Source of the DNA: an uncultured Schlesneria sp.
GTDB lineage: Bacteria; Planctomycetota; Planctomycetia; Planctomycetales; Planctomycetaceae
Direction: 5' to 3'
Assembly: GCA_903899985.1 (NCBI GenBank)
Contig: CAIULL010000070.1
Location: 1 to 64,000, forward strand
Length of the DNA: 64,000 nucleotides
Part shown: in pieces, positions 1-9,864 of the stretch
Position numbering within the stretch: position 1 is the stretch's first letter
How the letters are laid out: every line of letters starts with the position of its first letter
Position numbers and translations under genes: made by a program
The notes under the pieces: model-generated
Told to the model about the DNA's origin: nothing
The model's database searches: none
What the model saw: only the letters and a program-made list of their open reading frames with translations

Positions 1-354
1 ACTTTCGGGTTGCACTTTTTCTAGTCTTTCGACGACCGCGATAATAGGTCTGGCAGAACGGATATACGAGGAATCCGTTATTCAGAGATTAATCGCTATA
101 CAGAGCATAGGTGAAGCTCTCAAGATAGCAAGCCATAAACGCATAAAACTATAAAACCAAAAATACTTTTGAACGAATAATTAAGAGACTGTTTAATCTG
201 CGTTTCGCTCAAAGCTGCTTGATTCGTCCGCCGAAAGACGTAACGTATTCTGGTGCGGAATCTACTGTGAATGTGGAAGCCGCTGAATGTCACTGTCCAC
301 GGACGACAATTTAATGGATAGCTCGGTCCATCTCCGGGAGATCCGTTAACGCGT
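1..354. other. Left-edge stretch without a recognisable gene
   Basis: I see no supported coding sequence here. The only long open frame, on the minus strand, has no recognisable domain and would run through the terminator hairpin that follows. The stretch is AT-rich around 130-200. Because a plus-strand terminator closes the region, something transcribed rightward probably ends here, either a gene starting left of the window or an unrecognised small RNA. Confidence 0.4.
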
Positions 355-404
355 AAGCCGATGCGATCCGACACAAAATGTGTTGGGTCGCGTCGGCTTT
401 TTTT
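355..404 (+). terminator. Rho-independent terminator
   Basis: Two 21-base arms (355-375 and 379-399) pair almost throughout, with a few G-T pairs or mismatches, around an AAA loop. The right arm runs into a T tract at 398-404. The orientation fits termination of a rightward transcript ending before the oleate hydratase gene. It also shows that the GTG at 380, which lies inside the hairpin, is not the start of that gene. Confidence 0.8.
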
Positions 405-448
405 ATTGGGACTGGGTCGCGTCAAAATCAGGAACCGCTAAAACAATC

Positions 449-2020
449 ATGAACACACAATCAAGAGCTTACCTTGTTGGGGGAGGAGTTGGGGCCTTGG
501 CCGCTGCTGCCTTCATGATCCGTGATGGCGGGATACCTGGAGAAAATATTTCAATTTTCGAAGCGGGATCTATCATGGGGGGAAGCCTTGATGGTTCAGG
601 AAATCCCGATATCGGGTATTCGATGCGCGGCGGGCGGATGTTGACGACCGACAACTACGAATGCACCTGGGACCTTTATAAAACGATTCCTTCACTGAAC
701 GATTCATCGAAGTCGGTATTCGAGGAAACGGTTGAGTTCAACGAGCGACACAAGTCCAATTCGCGGGCGAGACTTGTTGATAAGCGACGCGCGAAAGTTC
801 CTGTGTCATCAATGGGCTTTTCGATGCAGGACCGCCTTGAACTACTGAAACTTAGCCAGGCCGATGAGGATCATCTGGCTGCGAGTTGCATCACCGACTG
901 GCTTTCGCCTTCGTTTTTCGAGACGGAATTCTGGTATATTTGGGCCACCACATTTGCATTCCAACCTTGGCATAGCGCGATAGAGTTCAGACGCTACCTT
1001 CACCGATTCATGCTGGAGTTTTCCCGGATTGAAACGCTTGCGGGAGTCAAACGAACAATCTTCAATCAGTACGATTCCCTGGTTCGCCCTCTGCAAGCAT
1101 GGCTCCAATCGCGGGGTGTTCATTTTGTCGGGGATTGCAAAGTCACAGAGCTCAATCACAAGATGGGAAATGGCAAGCTCACCGTGACCGGAATCAAATG
1201 GCTGCGGCAGAACGAGTGCGAAGTGATTGCCGTGGCCGCGATCGATTTTGTCTTTCTCCAGAATGGTTCAATGACCGATTCATCAAGCCTGGGCTCGATG
1301 ACAGATCCTCCCAAAAAACTCACCAAACTTGAAAGCAGTAGTTGGGCGCTCTGGGAACAGCTTTCGAAGGATCGCCCGCAGTTTGGCAATCCTGCAGCAT
1401 TCAATAGTTGTATTGCACAATCTTGTTGGGAGTCATTTACCGTTACGCTTAAGAATCCGGCGTTCTTCGACAAGATGAAACAATTCAGTGACAATCCTGC
1501 GGGAACCGGAGGACTTGTTACGTTTAAGGACTCGAACTGGCTAATGTCGATCGTGCTAGCTCATCAACCTCATTTTCTGAATCAGCCTGCGGACGTCCAG
1601 GTGTTCTGGGGGTACTCGCTTTTTCCGGATCGGATTGGCAACTTCGTTCCAAAAGCCATGGACGAGTGCAACGGCACAGAGATTTTACGCGAACTCTGCG
1701 GACATCTGCGGTTCGATGTTGAAACCGTCGAGTCGGCCAACTGTCTTCCTTGTAGAATGCCCTACATTACGAGCATGTTCATGCCGAGAGAAACAGGAGA
1801 TCGACCGCATCCAGTTCCACAGGGATCAGCGAATCTCGCATTCATCAGCCAATTCGTCGAGATCTCCGATGACGTCGTCTTCACTGTCGAGTACTCCGTG
1901 CGAGCTGCTCAGATTGCAGTCTATGAGCTCCTTGGCATCAAGCGACAAATCCCACCCGTAACTCCTCACGATAAATCACTACGGACTCAGTTCGAGGCGT
2001 TTCTCAAGGCGTTCAAGTAA
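449..2020 (+). CDS. ohyA: Oleate hydratase (myosin-cross-reactive antigen family)
   Basis: This FAD-dependent enzyme adds water to the cis-9 double bond of unsaturated fatty acids to give 10-hydroxy fatty acids. At 523 residues it is close to the family length. The N-terminus has the dinucleotide-binding motif (YLVGGGVGALAAAAF), followed by EAG...GGSLDG and the family block MRGGRMLTTDNYECTWDLY. Further on are WATTFAFQPWHSAIEFRRY and a C-terminal FVEI...VFTVEYSVR segment typical of the family. The start was set at the ATG at 449 because an upstream in-frame GTG at 380 lies inside a terminator. The next gene follows after 53 bases on the same strand. The family assignment is firm; substrate range is inferred. 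Confidence 0.93.
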   Translation: MNTQSRAYLVGGGVGALAAAAFMIRDGGIPGENISIFEAGSIMGGSLDGSGNPDIGYSMRGGRMLTTDNYECTWDLYKTIPSLNDSSKSVFEETVEFNERHKSNSRARLVDKRRAKVPVSSMGFSMQDRLELLKLSQADEDHLAASCITDWLSPSFFETEFWYIWATTFAFQPWHSAIEFRRYLHRFMLEFSRIETLAGVKRTIFNQYDSLVRPLQAWLQSRGVHFVGDCKVTELNHKMGNGKLTVTGIKWLRQNECEVIAVAAIDFVFLQNGSMTDSSSLGSMTDPPKKLTKLESSSWALWEQLSKDRPQFGNPAAFNSCIAQSCWESFTVTLKNPAFFDKMKQFSDNPAGTGGLVTFKDSNWLMSIVLAHQPHFLNQPADVQVFWGYSLFPDRIGNFVPKAMDECNGTEILRELCGHLRFDVETVESANCLPCRMPYITSMFMPRETGDRPHPVPQGSANLAFISQFVEISDDVVFTVEYSVRAAQIAVYELLGIKRQIPPVTPHDKSLRTQFEAFLKAFK

Positions 2021-2073
2021 AGTTACTTGGTGATTCAGGGAAAAACAAAATCAAACAACAGAGGTTGCCAGCG

Positions 2074-3333
2074 ATGATGACTCGAACACTTTTACCAATC
2101 GTCGTCTTGATGGTTTGCCTTTCCACAGTCGCCGTTGCGGCGGATGGGGATCGGGCTGCCGCAGAACAATGGATGGTCAGGGCTGTCGAGTCGTCCAGGG
2201 AGATCAAAACAGAGTCGGCCATCAGTTATGCCGCCGAAAAAATGGTTTACGCTCATGCTCGGCTTGGGCAAGTTGACGACGCATTTCAAGCGGCCAAACG
2301 CGTTACAAATCCGCAAGTGAAACTGTATGCGTTAGCAGCGACGATCCAGGCGGCAGTCAATGCAGACCAAAGCACCGATCTGATGGTTGCGGAAGCCCGT
2401 CGGACGCTCAAAGGAAACGAAGGGAGTTTTAATGACGCGGCGATGAAAGACTTGCTTCACATCGCGGAAACAAGGCAAAAGACCTTGCCAGCAACTTCAA
2501 AACAACCTGAGTTGCCAACGCTTGAGCAATTACAAAAGGGGTTTGATGCCGCAGTGAATCGTCGAGAGAAGGTTGCGGCATTTCAACCACTGATGATACG
2601 TTCCCTGCAGACGAAATCGTTTGACTCGCTGGAGCGAGCGATCGAAGCAACGATCAAAGTGATCGAGCAAAACCCGCTTCCCGATCAATCGTCAAAGTTT
2701 GGTGTCTACGGTGACGCGGCAGAGATCGCAAGAATCCGGGTCACGAATTTGCATATTGCATCCAGGCTGGCCGCCGAAGGTCAGAACGACGAAGCGGCGC
2801 GTCATCTGGCATTGGCCGACGCGGTAATTGATCCGCTACCCGAGCAATCCGCCCTGGTGAAGTGGGAACTGCAGTGGCTTCGTATTCGTATCCTATTGCA
2901 GCTCAATCGCCTGGATGAAGCGATTCATCATTTCAATACAATCAAGACGCCTTTGATCGTGTCACAAGCGGCAGCGGATATCGCGGCCTATCAAATTAAA
3001 AACGGGCAAGTGGAAGCGGGTTTGAAAACGGCTGAGCGAATTGGAACCGAGCTCGGTTCCGGGGCCAATCAAGGAACGGTCGCCATCTCGCTTTTTGAGC
3101 ATGGCGACCACGACGTTGCCGTGGACTACATCAACCAGGTCGGTGAGACGAATGTGGCGATGAACGCATTGATCTCGCTCGCTCGTCATTGGGTTGAGAC
3201 TGGTGATGCCGCTCGACTGCAATCCACGTTTGACTCAATCAATTCGCCCACCGCGCGAACGCACTATGCAACCTCCGCAGCGGTGTTTCTAGCGTTACGC
3301 GATGAGAAGAATGCCGATGACAAGTCAAAATAA
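2074..3333 (+). CDS. Secreted helical-repeat (TPR-like) protein
   Basis: A 419-residue protein with a clear signal peptide: MMTRT, a hydrophobic stretch, then a cut site after VAVAA. The mature part is almost entirely alpha-helical, with alternating Ala/Leu helices (for example YAAEKMVYAHARLGQVDDAF, and RLDEAIHHFN) that resemble degenerate tetratricopeptide repeats. The start is the ATG at 2074, nine bases after GAGG at 2061-2064; an in-frame TTG at 2065 is less likely. It lies 53 bases behind oleate hydratase, so they may be co-transcribed. No catalytic motif is visible. TPR-like proteins usually act in protein contacts, but its partner is unknown. Confidence 0.75.
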   Translation: MMTRTLLPIVVLMVCLSTVAVAADGDRAAAEQWMVRAVESSREIKTESAISYAAEKMVYAHARLGQVDDAFQAAKRVTNPQVKLYALAATIQAAVNADQSTDLMVAEARRTLKGNEGSFNDAAMKDLLHIAETRQKTLPATSKQPELPTLEQLQKGFDAAVNRREKVAAFQPLMIRSLQTKSFDSLERAIEATIKVIEQNPLPDQSSKFGVYGDAAEIARIRVTNLHIASRLAAEGQNDEAARHLALADAVIDPLPEQSALVKWELQWLRIRILLQLNRLDEAIHHFNTIKTPLIVSQAAADIAAYQIKNGQVEAGLKTAERIGTELGSGANQGTVAISLFEHGDHDVAVDYINQVGETNVAMNALISLARHWVETGDAARLQSTFDSINSPTARTHYATSAAVFLALRDEKNADDKSK

Positions 3334-3387
3334 CCCGGTCGCGGTTTTCGTTTCCCCCGAAGGTAGTAAGGGATTGATTTCCTGTTT

Positions 3388-4341
3388 TCAAATGCCTGAT
3401 CCATGTGAAAAACCTTCGCTTCGGTACTGGGCTTGGGAGATGTTGCTGCCGGGGGCGACGCTGCGTGTGAGCCAGACGTTACCACCGATGATCGATCCGC
3501 GGCCGATGGTGATCCGTCCGAGGATCGTAGCGTTGGCATAGATCACGACATCGTCTTCGACGATCGGGTGTCGAGCATTCCCTTTGACGAGCGTTCCCGT
3601 CTCATCGGTCTGAAAGCTTTTCGCACCAAGTGTGACTCCGTGGTACAGTCGGACGTTCTCGCCGATGATGGCCGTTTCGCCGATCACGACCCCCGTTCCA
3701 TGGTCGATAAAGAAGCGGCCTTGAATATCGGCGCCCGGATGGATGTCGATGCCGGTTGTTGAATGGGCGATTTCGGCGATGATCCTGGCGACCAGTGGCA
3801 GTCCCAGTCGGTACAACGTGTGCGCGATGCGATGATGGATAATCGCCAGAATTCCTGGATAACAGGCGAGGACTTCGTCGCTGCTGCGTGCCGCCGGGTC
3901 CCCTGTGTAGGCGGCGTGAATGTCCAGGTCGAGTTGCGCCCGAATTCGCGGAAGAGTCGCGGCAAGTTCGCGGACGATTCCGATCGCCCGTTCACGTTCG
4001 GCAGCGCTGGCGACTTCCTCACCAGAAACGAATTGAATCTCACGAAGTGCCTGTCCTGTTAATTCGCGCAGGGTCACGTTCAACGTATGGCCAACAAAGT
4101 AGTCGACATTATCCCCGACCAGGACGTGCGCACTCAGTCGATTGGGGAACATCGCTGCGGTCAAACCTTCGACGATTCCGGAAAGAGCCGCTCGAGACGG
4201 AAGTTTTACGGGCTTGCCAATCCGCTGGCGTGCGGCGAGCGAATCGTTCCGGATCGCGCGCAGATCCGACACGATCTGATCGATGTTCCAGTCCGGTTCA
4301 CTCAGCGAAATCGTTCGTGATTCGTTGGTTGATTGATTCAT
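3388..4341 (-). CDS. cysE: Serine O-acetyltransferase
   Basis: This enzyme transfers acetyl from acetyl-CoA to L-serine, giving O-acetylserine for cysteine synthesis. It has 317 residues: an N-terminal helical domain (serine acetyltransferase N-terminal type, with HHRIAHTLYRLG) and a left-handed beta-helix of hexapeptide repeats. The active-site region GIDIHPGADIQGRFFIDHGTG and VVIGETAIIGENVRLYHGVTLGA is well conserved. The length fits the longer EpsC/SrpH-like plant and bacterial forms rather than the 270-residue Escherichia coli enzyme. The start is the ATG at 4341, with AAGGAA just upstream; an alternative start lies 24 bases upstream. It runs convergent to the helical-repeat gene. No cysteine-synthesis neighbour is seen. 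Confidence 0.9.
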   Translation of the reverse strand: MNQSTNESRTISLSEPDWNIDQIVSDLRAIRNDSLAARQRIGKPVKLPSRAALSGIVEGLTAAMFPNRLSAHVLVGDNVDYFVGHTLNVTLRELTGQALREIQFVSGEEVASAAERERAIGIVRELAATLPRIRAQLDLDIHAAYTGDPAARSSDEVLACYPGILAIIHHRIAHTLYRLGLPLVARIIAEIAHSTTGIDIHPGADIQGRFFIDHGTGVVIGETAIIGENVRLYHGVTLGAKSFQTDETGTLVKGNARHPIVEDDVVIYANATILGRITIGRGSIIGGNVWLTRSVAPGSNISQAQYRSEGFSHGSGI

Positions 4342-4453
4342 TGGGTTTTTCCTTCTTCGATTCAATCCAGAGTGGGTACTCTGGCCACATTTAATCTCGT
4401 CGTTGATTGGATGCCGTCAGTTGATGCCAATTGAGCAATCTGAATGACAAGCA

Positions 4454-4519
4454 GTAGCATGGGCTTCAGCCCTTGTGACGTAAAATAGCCTGTTTCGCAC
4501 GGGCTGAAGCCCATGCTAC
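4454..4519. repeat. Hairpin element with perfect 19-bp inverted repeat
   Basis: GTAGCATGGGCTTCAGCCC (4454-4472) is repeated exactly as its reverse complement at 4501-4519, with a 28-base spacer. It lies five bases past the stop of the acyl-CoA synthetase gene (minus strand). It could act as a transcription terminator or belong to a dispersed REP/MITE-like repeat family. There is no T tract on the minus-strand side, which favours a repeat element. Confidence 0.8.
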
Positions 4520-4524
4520 GAAAA

Positions 4525-5997
4525 CTATCGTAAGAGCCGACGTAATGCCTTTCCTGAAGCGCTGCGGGGAACCGCTGACACGAACTCAATATCTCGCGGC
4601 AGTTTAAATGTTGCCAGCACTGGACGCAGGAACGCGAGAAGTTCCTCTGCGGAAACTTCTGCTCCAGGTTTAAGAGCAACGACCGCACGTGGAATCTCAC
4701 CAAGAATCGGGTCGGAGGCTGCGACTACCACGGCGTCGCCAACTGCAGGGTGGCGAAACAGTACCTCTTCAACGTCGCGCGGGTAGACCTTTTCGCCACC
4801 GACATTAATCATGTCCTTGGCACGATCAACGATGAAGACGTAGCCTTCGTGGTCCATCCGGACGATATCGCCGGTACGGAACCAGCCCTCCCCGACGAAG
4901 ACCTCCGCCGTTGCCTCCGGGCGTTTGTAATACCCGGCGGAGACAGCCGTGCCCCGTGCCCACAATTCCCCAACTTCCCCGATTCCGAGCGTCCGTCCAT
5001 GGGGGTCAACCACTTTCAATTCGGTGTCCCCCATGGCTCGCCCGCATGAACCGATCCGCATCTCGTGCGGATGTGTCGTTGTGATGACGGGGCTGACCTC
5101 TGTCAGGCCGTAAGATTCGGCGTAACCGACTTTCCAGTCCTGCTGAAGCGCGTTTATCAATTCCGCCGGCATTGGAGCCGCAGCCGAGTGGATCACATGG
5201 AGGCTGGTCAAGTCTTGGTTCGCCCGAGCGGGTGAACGCGTCATTTGGTTAATAATTGCCGGTACGGCCAGAAACTGAGTTGGCCGAACCGCCGCGATTA
5301 ATTCCAGAGTCGGCTCAGTCTTGCAGCGCCGAACAATCACGGCGGTCCCACCGACACTGAAGATCCCCAAGAGGCCGTTAATGAGACCCCAACAATGAAA
5401 TAGCGGAGCCCCGACGAGAAGTCTGTCGTCTGGGCCGAAGTGAATGCGACCGAACTGTTCGGCGTTGTCGATAATGTTCAGATGCGTCAGCATCACTCCC
5501 TTGGGATTCCCGGTGGTCCCTGAGGTATACAGCAGGCAGGCCACGGTATTTGGCGTCAGGTCCACCGTTGCGAAATCATCGCTCCCGGATTCCAGCAGTG
5601 ACTCAAACTCGGTGTCGACGTCAATGATCCTCTTGACCCCGAGTCCTTCGCGCACGGACTCGAGATTCTTCTTCCGTTCGGCGTCGGTGAGTAACCAGAC
5701 CGCTCCAGAATCGGCAACCACCGTACGTACTTCTTCCGGGCGCAACATGGCGTTGACGATATTCGGCACGACTCCGGCTTTGAATGCTCCCAGCGCCGCG
5801 ATCACCAGTTCGGGGCCACTCTCCAGCACCAGCCCAATGACTTGCCCCGCTTCAATTCCTGCAGCCCGTATTGCACTGGCAAAGCGATTTGTCAGTCGAT
5901 CAAGCTCCCCGTAGAAATACGTTCGACCCTGAAAAATCAGCGCAGGATGCCCCGATCGACTCACCGCCGGACCGCTGAGCAGGTCCCCAATATTCAT
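4525..5997 (-). CDS. Fatty acyl-CoA synthetase (AMP-forming ligase)
   Basis: A 490-residue member of the adenylate-forming family, which activates a carboxylic acid to an acyl-AMP and then an acyl-CoA. Visible motifs are the phosphate-binding loop YTSGTTGNPKG (about 157-167), GYAESYGLTEVSP, the hinge region GWFRTGDIVRMDHEGYVFIVDRAKDMI, and the C-terminal PRSASGK with the catalytic lysine at about 483. The start at 5997 has GGAGG eight bases upstream. The length and motif set fit long- or medium-chain fatty acid:CoA ligases; the exact acid cannot be read from the sequence. It is divergent from the sulfatase gene, with a 220-base shared upstream region. Confidence 0.88.
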   Translation of the reverse strand: MNIGDLLSGPAVSRSGHPALIFQGRTYFYGELDRLTNRFASAIRAAGIEAGQVIGLVLESGPELVIAALGAFKAGVVPNIVNAMLRPEEVRTVVADSGAVWLLTDAERKKNLESVREGLGVKRIIDVDTEFESLLESGSDDFATVDLTPNTVACLLYTSGTTGNPKGVMLTHLNIIDNAEQFGRIHFGPDDRLLVGAPLFHCWGLINGLLGIFSVGGTAVIVRRCKTEPTLELIAAVRPTQFLAVPAIINQMTRSPARANQDLTSLHVIHSAAAPMPAELINALQQDWKVGYAESYGLTEVSPVITTTHPHEMRIGSCGRAMGDTELKVVDPHGRTLGIGEVGELWARGTAVSAGYYKRPEATAEVFVGEGWFRTGDIVRMDHEGYVFIVDRAKDMINVGGEKVYPRDVEEVLFRHPAVGDAVVVAASDPILGEIPRAVVALKPGAEVSAEELLAFLRPVLATFKLPRDIEFVSAVPRSASGKALRRLLR

Positions 5998-6220
5998 TCC
6001 GTGGCCTCCGAAACCAAGTCAATCAATCTACGCCATAAGCTCGCTGGAATAATGTAATCTACACTAATTTTGTGATATTTCGACGGTCAGGCCATTGCTC
6101 GGGCGGACAAAAAGCGGTAATTCTGCCGTGAGGTACGCTGCTCATGATCGTCATTCGAATTATCACCGACGGAAGTAACCTTTGGGTATGAGGTTCCGTC
6201 AGAATTCTGAGGAAGCCAGA

Positions 6221-8347
6221 ATGAAGTTGTTTCGGATTGTCATCGGAGCATTTGCTCTTATCGCAGCTCCCAGGCTCGACGCAGCCGCAGCCGCAGCAGT
6301 GCGGCCGAATATCGTCATCATCATGAGTGATGACATGGGATATTCTGATCTCGGGTGTTATGGAGGTGTTGATGCGAGTACCCCCAATTTGGATCTGCTG
6401 GCGAATGGCGGCGTGCGATTCACGCAGTTTTATAACACGGCGAGATGCTGTCCTACTCGGGCATCACTGTTGACGGGGCTTTATCCTCATCAGGCGGGGG
6501 TGGGCCACATGATGGATGACCGTGGGACCGATGGTTACCGAGGGAATCTGAATCGTCGGTGTGTGACGATCGCCGAAGTGCTGAAATCGACTGGTTATCG
6601 AACCTATATGACCGGAAAGTGGCACCTGACCAAAGATGTCGGCGAAAATAGCGACAAAGCCAACTGGCCGTTGCAACGAGGTTTCGAAAAGTACTATGGG
6701 ACGCTCGTCGGGGCGGGTAACTTTTTTAATCCGAACGGACTGTGTCGCCAGAATTCATTGATTACGGCCAAGTCCGATCCTGAGTATCAACCAGAATCGT
6801 TCTACTACACGGAAGCGCTCACGGATAATTCGATCCGGTTCCTGGAACAGCACCGGAACGAATCGGCTGAAAAGCCATTTTTGCTTTATGTTGCTTACAC
6901 CGCCGCTCACTGGCCGATGCATGCTCGGGAAAAGGACATTGCCAAGTACCGAGGCAAGTTCAACGACGGTTATCAACCTCACCGCGTTGCGCGGCTGGAA
7001 AAAATGAAACAACTTGGCCTCGTCTCAACAGACACAAAACTATCCCCCATTGCGGAAGAGTGGTCACAAGTCGAGCACAAAGATTGGGAGGCCGAATGCA
7101 TGGCCGTTTATTGTGCCATGATCGAGAACATGGATACGGGAATCGGACGAATCGTCTCGCATCTGAAGTCGACCGGCCAACTTGAAAACACCTTGATTTT
7201 GTTCCTGCAGGATAACGGAGCCTGCGCCGAGACGATCGGTAGAGGGGCAGGAGGTCGCAGCAACGAGACGTTTGAAGGCCGTCCTGTTCGGACCGGCCCG
7301 ACGGCCATGCCAGGGCCGGGCGATACCTACATTGCTTATGGTCGCGGGTGGGCGAATGTCAGTAATACCCCTTTCCGCGAATACAAGCACTGGGTGCATG
7401 AAGGGGGGATCTCAACACCTCTGATCGCGCATTGGCCACAGGGGATTTCGAAAGAACGAACGGGGCAACTTGAATCGCAACCTGCTCATCTGATTGATGT
7501 GATGGCAACGTGCGTCGATCTCGCTGCTGTTGATTACCCGAAAGAATATCAGGGGAAAACGATTCAGCCGCGAGAAGGGGTCAGTTTGCGTCCTGCATTT
7601 TACGGCCAATCGCTGAACAGGACGCAGCCACTTTATTGGGAACATGAAGCCAACAAAGCGGTTCGTGACGGTCGCTGGAAACTGGTGGCGAAAGCCAACC
7701 AGCCCTGGGAACTTTACGACCTTCAGAATGACCGGATTGAGTCAAACAATCTCGTCGCAGCCGAACCCGAAGTCGTCAGAAAATTGAGTGAACAGTGGCT
7801 TGCTTACGCCACACGAACGAACGTGCTCCCATTGAGAGGCGAAGGAAACGCGGGAGCGTCGTCCGCTGGAAATCTCAAGCAGACACGATTTGAACTTGCG
7901 CCAGGAGCGTCGCTCGAACAGGATAAGGCACCCGCAATCGCGGGCCGGGGAATTTCGGTAACGGCAACTGTGACTCTGGCAAAGCCCAAACCCAATGGCG
8001 TGATCCTTTCACAAGGAGGTTCACGGTTGGGGTACACACTGTATCTGGATGAAGGAAAACCGGTTTTCGCGGTTCGCAACACTTCAGGTGTTCATGAAAT
8101 TCGCGGGACTGAGATTGCGTCGGGCAAACACGAACTGCAGGCTCGGTTGAGTAACGGCGGCAAACTTCAACTTCAGGTCGACGGTGTCTCGACAGGGGAC
8201 GGTGTTGCCTGTCCTCTTTTGCCCGGTCAACCGGGTGAAGGTCTACTTGTCGGTCGCGATGATGGAAGTGCCGTTGGATCGTATCGCACGCCGAACGAAT
8301 TCACTGAAACGATTCATTCCGTTGTTCTGGAACTGTCTCAAAAATGA
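6221..8347 (+). CDS. Arylsulfatase-type sulfatase, exported
   Basis: This 708-residue enzyme hydrolyses sulfate esters and probably acts in the periplasm. A signal peptide (MKLFRIVIGAFALIAAPRLDA) precedes the alkaline-phosphatase fold. The metal-binding SDDMGYSD and the sulfatase signature C-x-P-x-R-x4-T-G (Cys76, CCPTRASLLTG) are intact; Cys76 would be converted to formylglycine. GKWHL is also present. Beyond about residue 560 there is an extra region resembling a beta-sandwich (LamG-like). The start is the ATG at 6221, seven bases after GAGGA; an in-frame start 39 bases upstream was rejected. Planctomycetes carry many such genes for sulfated polysaccharide use. The next gene begins 11 bases later, so they likely form an operon. 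Confidence 0.92.
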   Translation: MKLFRIVIGAFALIAAPRLDAAAAAAVRPNIVIIMSDDMGYSDLGCYGGVDASTPNLDLLANGGVRFTQFYNTARCCPTRASLLTGLYPHQAGVGHMMDDRGTDGYRGNLNRRCVTIAEVLKSTGYRTYMTGKWHLTKDVGENSDKANWPLQRGFEKYYGTLVGAGNFFNPNGLCRQNSLITAKSDPEYQPESFYYTEALTDNSIRFLEQHRNESAEKPFLLYVAYTAAHWPMHAREKDIAKYRGKFNDGYQPHRVARLEKMKQLGLVSTDTKLSPIAEEWSQVEHKDWEAECMAVYCAMIENMDTGIGRIVSHLKSTGQLENTLILFLQDNGACAETIGRGAGGRSNETFEGRPVRTGPTAMPGPGDTYIAYGRGWANVSNTPFREYKHWVHEGGISTPLIAHWPQGISKERTGQLESQPAHLIDVMATCVDLAAVDYPKEYQGKTIQPREGVSLRPAFYGQSLNRTQPLYWEHEANKAVRDGRWKLVAKANQPWELYDLQNDRIESNNLVAAEPEVVRKLSEQWLAYATRTNVLPLRGEGNAGASSAGNLKQTRFELAPGASLEQDKAPAIAGRGISVTATVTLAKPKPNGVILSQGGSRLGYTLYLDEGKPVFAVRNTSGVHEIRGTEIASGKHELQARLSNGGKLQLQVDGVSTGDGVACPLLPGQPGEGLLVGRDDGSAVGSYRTPNEFTETIHSVVLELSQK

Positions 8348-8358
8348 GTTGTTAAGAA

Positions 8359-9798
8359 ATGCGCAGATTTTTTCCTGTTGCCATTCTGGTATCGACGCTT
8401 CTGTACGTTGGGCTCGTTAAACCGAACGAGATGTCGATTGTTAACGCCGCTGACGTGGCTGTTGGCACTCCTCAACCGGTATTGCCGCATCCAGGCGTTG
8501 TGGTCTGGTGGGGTGGTGGTGAAGTTCCGACCGCCGTCTTTGAGCGGCTTGCAACGGTCGAGGCGAATTCGGCTGTTGCAGTTGTGGCGGGCGAGTCGGG
8601 TCTCAGTCCCGAACTGACGGAATGGTGCCAGGCAACGAATCATCCAGTCGAAGTCGTACGACCTGACACTCTTCAGTTGCAAGAAAAACTGCAGGGATTC
8701 AAAGCGGTCTGGATCGATATCAACAGTCTTTCGCCAGATTCAGAAGCGATCGATCATCTGATGATCTCAGAAGAGTTTCTTGGTGAGCAACTGCCGGAAT
8801 TACTCGTCGCAGAACTGTCGTCGAGTCCCGGTCGAGTCGGAGTCGGGATTCCGGCCAGGACGGCGCTCATTGCCAAAGGTCGTAAACTCGAAGTCGTGGG
8901 CGAATCGAATGTTGTGTTTTGTCTTCCGGCATCAATTTCGCGTCCCGATCATCGCCCGATGAAGTTGGTGAAAAGCAAACCCGGTTCAGAGGCAGACTTG
9001 CTGGAACTGACCCGATCGGCGATCGCTCGCCGAGGTCCAGAATTTCCTGCCAGGAAGCCTGTTTCACCCGAAGTGCCTCACGGAACACTTTTGGCTTGTG
9101 GGGGTGGAAACCTTTCGGACGAAATCTGGCAACGGTTTATTGATCTGGCGGGCGGAACCGACTCGCCGATTGTCGTCATCCCGATCGCACAACCAAATCC
9201 CGACGACCCGAATCCGAAAGATCTCGCCAAATTGAAGCAGCTTGGTTGTCAACGAGTCAAAGTCCTCAACCAGCACGCACGAGCCGACGTCCAGTCGCCC
9301 GAATTTGTCGAGGCATTGAAAGAGGCTCGCGGGGTCTGGTTTGTGGGTGGTCGACAATGGAAATATATCGATGCTTATGAGGGGACTTCAGAGCAATTGT
9401 TCCATAATGTCCTGAAACGCAATGGCGTGATCGGTGGGAGTAGTGCCGGTGCCGCGGTTCAAGCCGAATACATGGTCAGAGGTTCGCCACTCGGGAATCG
9501 GGAGATCATGGCCGAGGGATACGAACGAGGGCTGAATTTTCTGCCTGGCTGTGCGATCGATATCCATGTGGCGGAAAGAGGTCGTTTGAAAGATCTGGTC
9601 AGCCTGGTCCAGACTTATCCACAGGTGCTGGGGATTGGCATCGACGAGGATACCGCCGTGGAGATTCAAGGATCTGTCATGACCGTGATCGGCAACCGCA
9701 AAGTAAATATCGTCGATTCCCACACACCGGAGCCGCTACCGATCAAATCGGGCGATCGATACCACCTGGTCACTCGCCAGTTGCTGCCGGAGAAGTAA
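8359..9798 (+). CDS. Cyanophycinase-like serine peptidase (peptidase S51)
   Basis: A 479-residue protein with a hydrophobic N-terminal signal segment. An N-terminal part up to about residue 235 contains a GGG-type start of its own (VVWWGGGEVPTAVFERL). The C-terminal part is a peptidase S51/cyanophycinase domain: LLACGGGNLSDEIWQRF, GVWFVGGRQWKYID, and the nucleophile elbow GGSSAGA with Ser362. Cyanophycinases split beta-Asp-Arg dipeptides from cyanophycin, and relatives remove N-terminal Asp dipeptides. No cyanophycin synthetase is visible nearby, so a general dipeptidase role is equally likely. The two half-domains look like a duplicated class I glutamine amidotransferase-like fold, only the second with a nucleophile. 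It follows the sulfatase by 11 bases. Confidence 0.8.
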   Translation: MRRFFPVAILVSTLLYVGLVKPNEMSIVNAADVAVGTPQPVLPHPGVVVWWGGGEVPTAVFERLATVEANSAVAVVAGESGLSPELTEWCQATNHPVEVVRPDTLQLQEKLQGFKAVWIDINSLSPDSEAIDHLMISEEFLGEQLPELLVAELSSSPGRVGVGIPARTALIAKGRKLEVVGESNVVFCLPASISRPDHRPMKLVKSKPGSEADLLELTRSAIARRGPEFPARKPVSPEVPHGTLLACGGGNLSDEIWQRFIDLAGGTDSPIVVIPIAQPNPDDPNPKDLAKLKQLGCQRVKVLNQHARADVQSPEFVEALKEARGVWFVGGRQWKYIDAYEGTSEQLFHNVLKRNGVIGGSSAGAAVQAEYMVRGSPLGNREIMAEGYERGLNFLPGCAIDIHVAERGRLKDLVSLVQTYPQVLGIGIDEDTAVEIQGSVMTVIGNRKVNIVDSHTPEPLPIKSGDRYHLVTRQLLPEK

Positions 9799-9864
9799 AA
9801 AACGGAGGAGCTTTCTAGAATGCTGTTCGTCGAATTTCCTGTATCGAACGAAAGTAATTAGCCT

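Noticed and set aside
120-425. A 101-residue minus-strand open frame near the left edge
   Set aside because: It crosses the terminator and oleate hydratase leader, has no ribosome site or domain.
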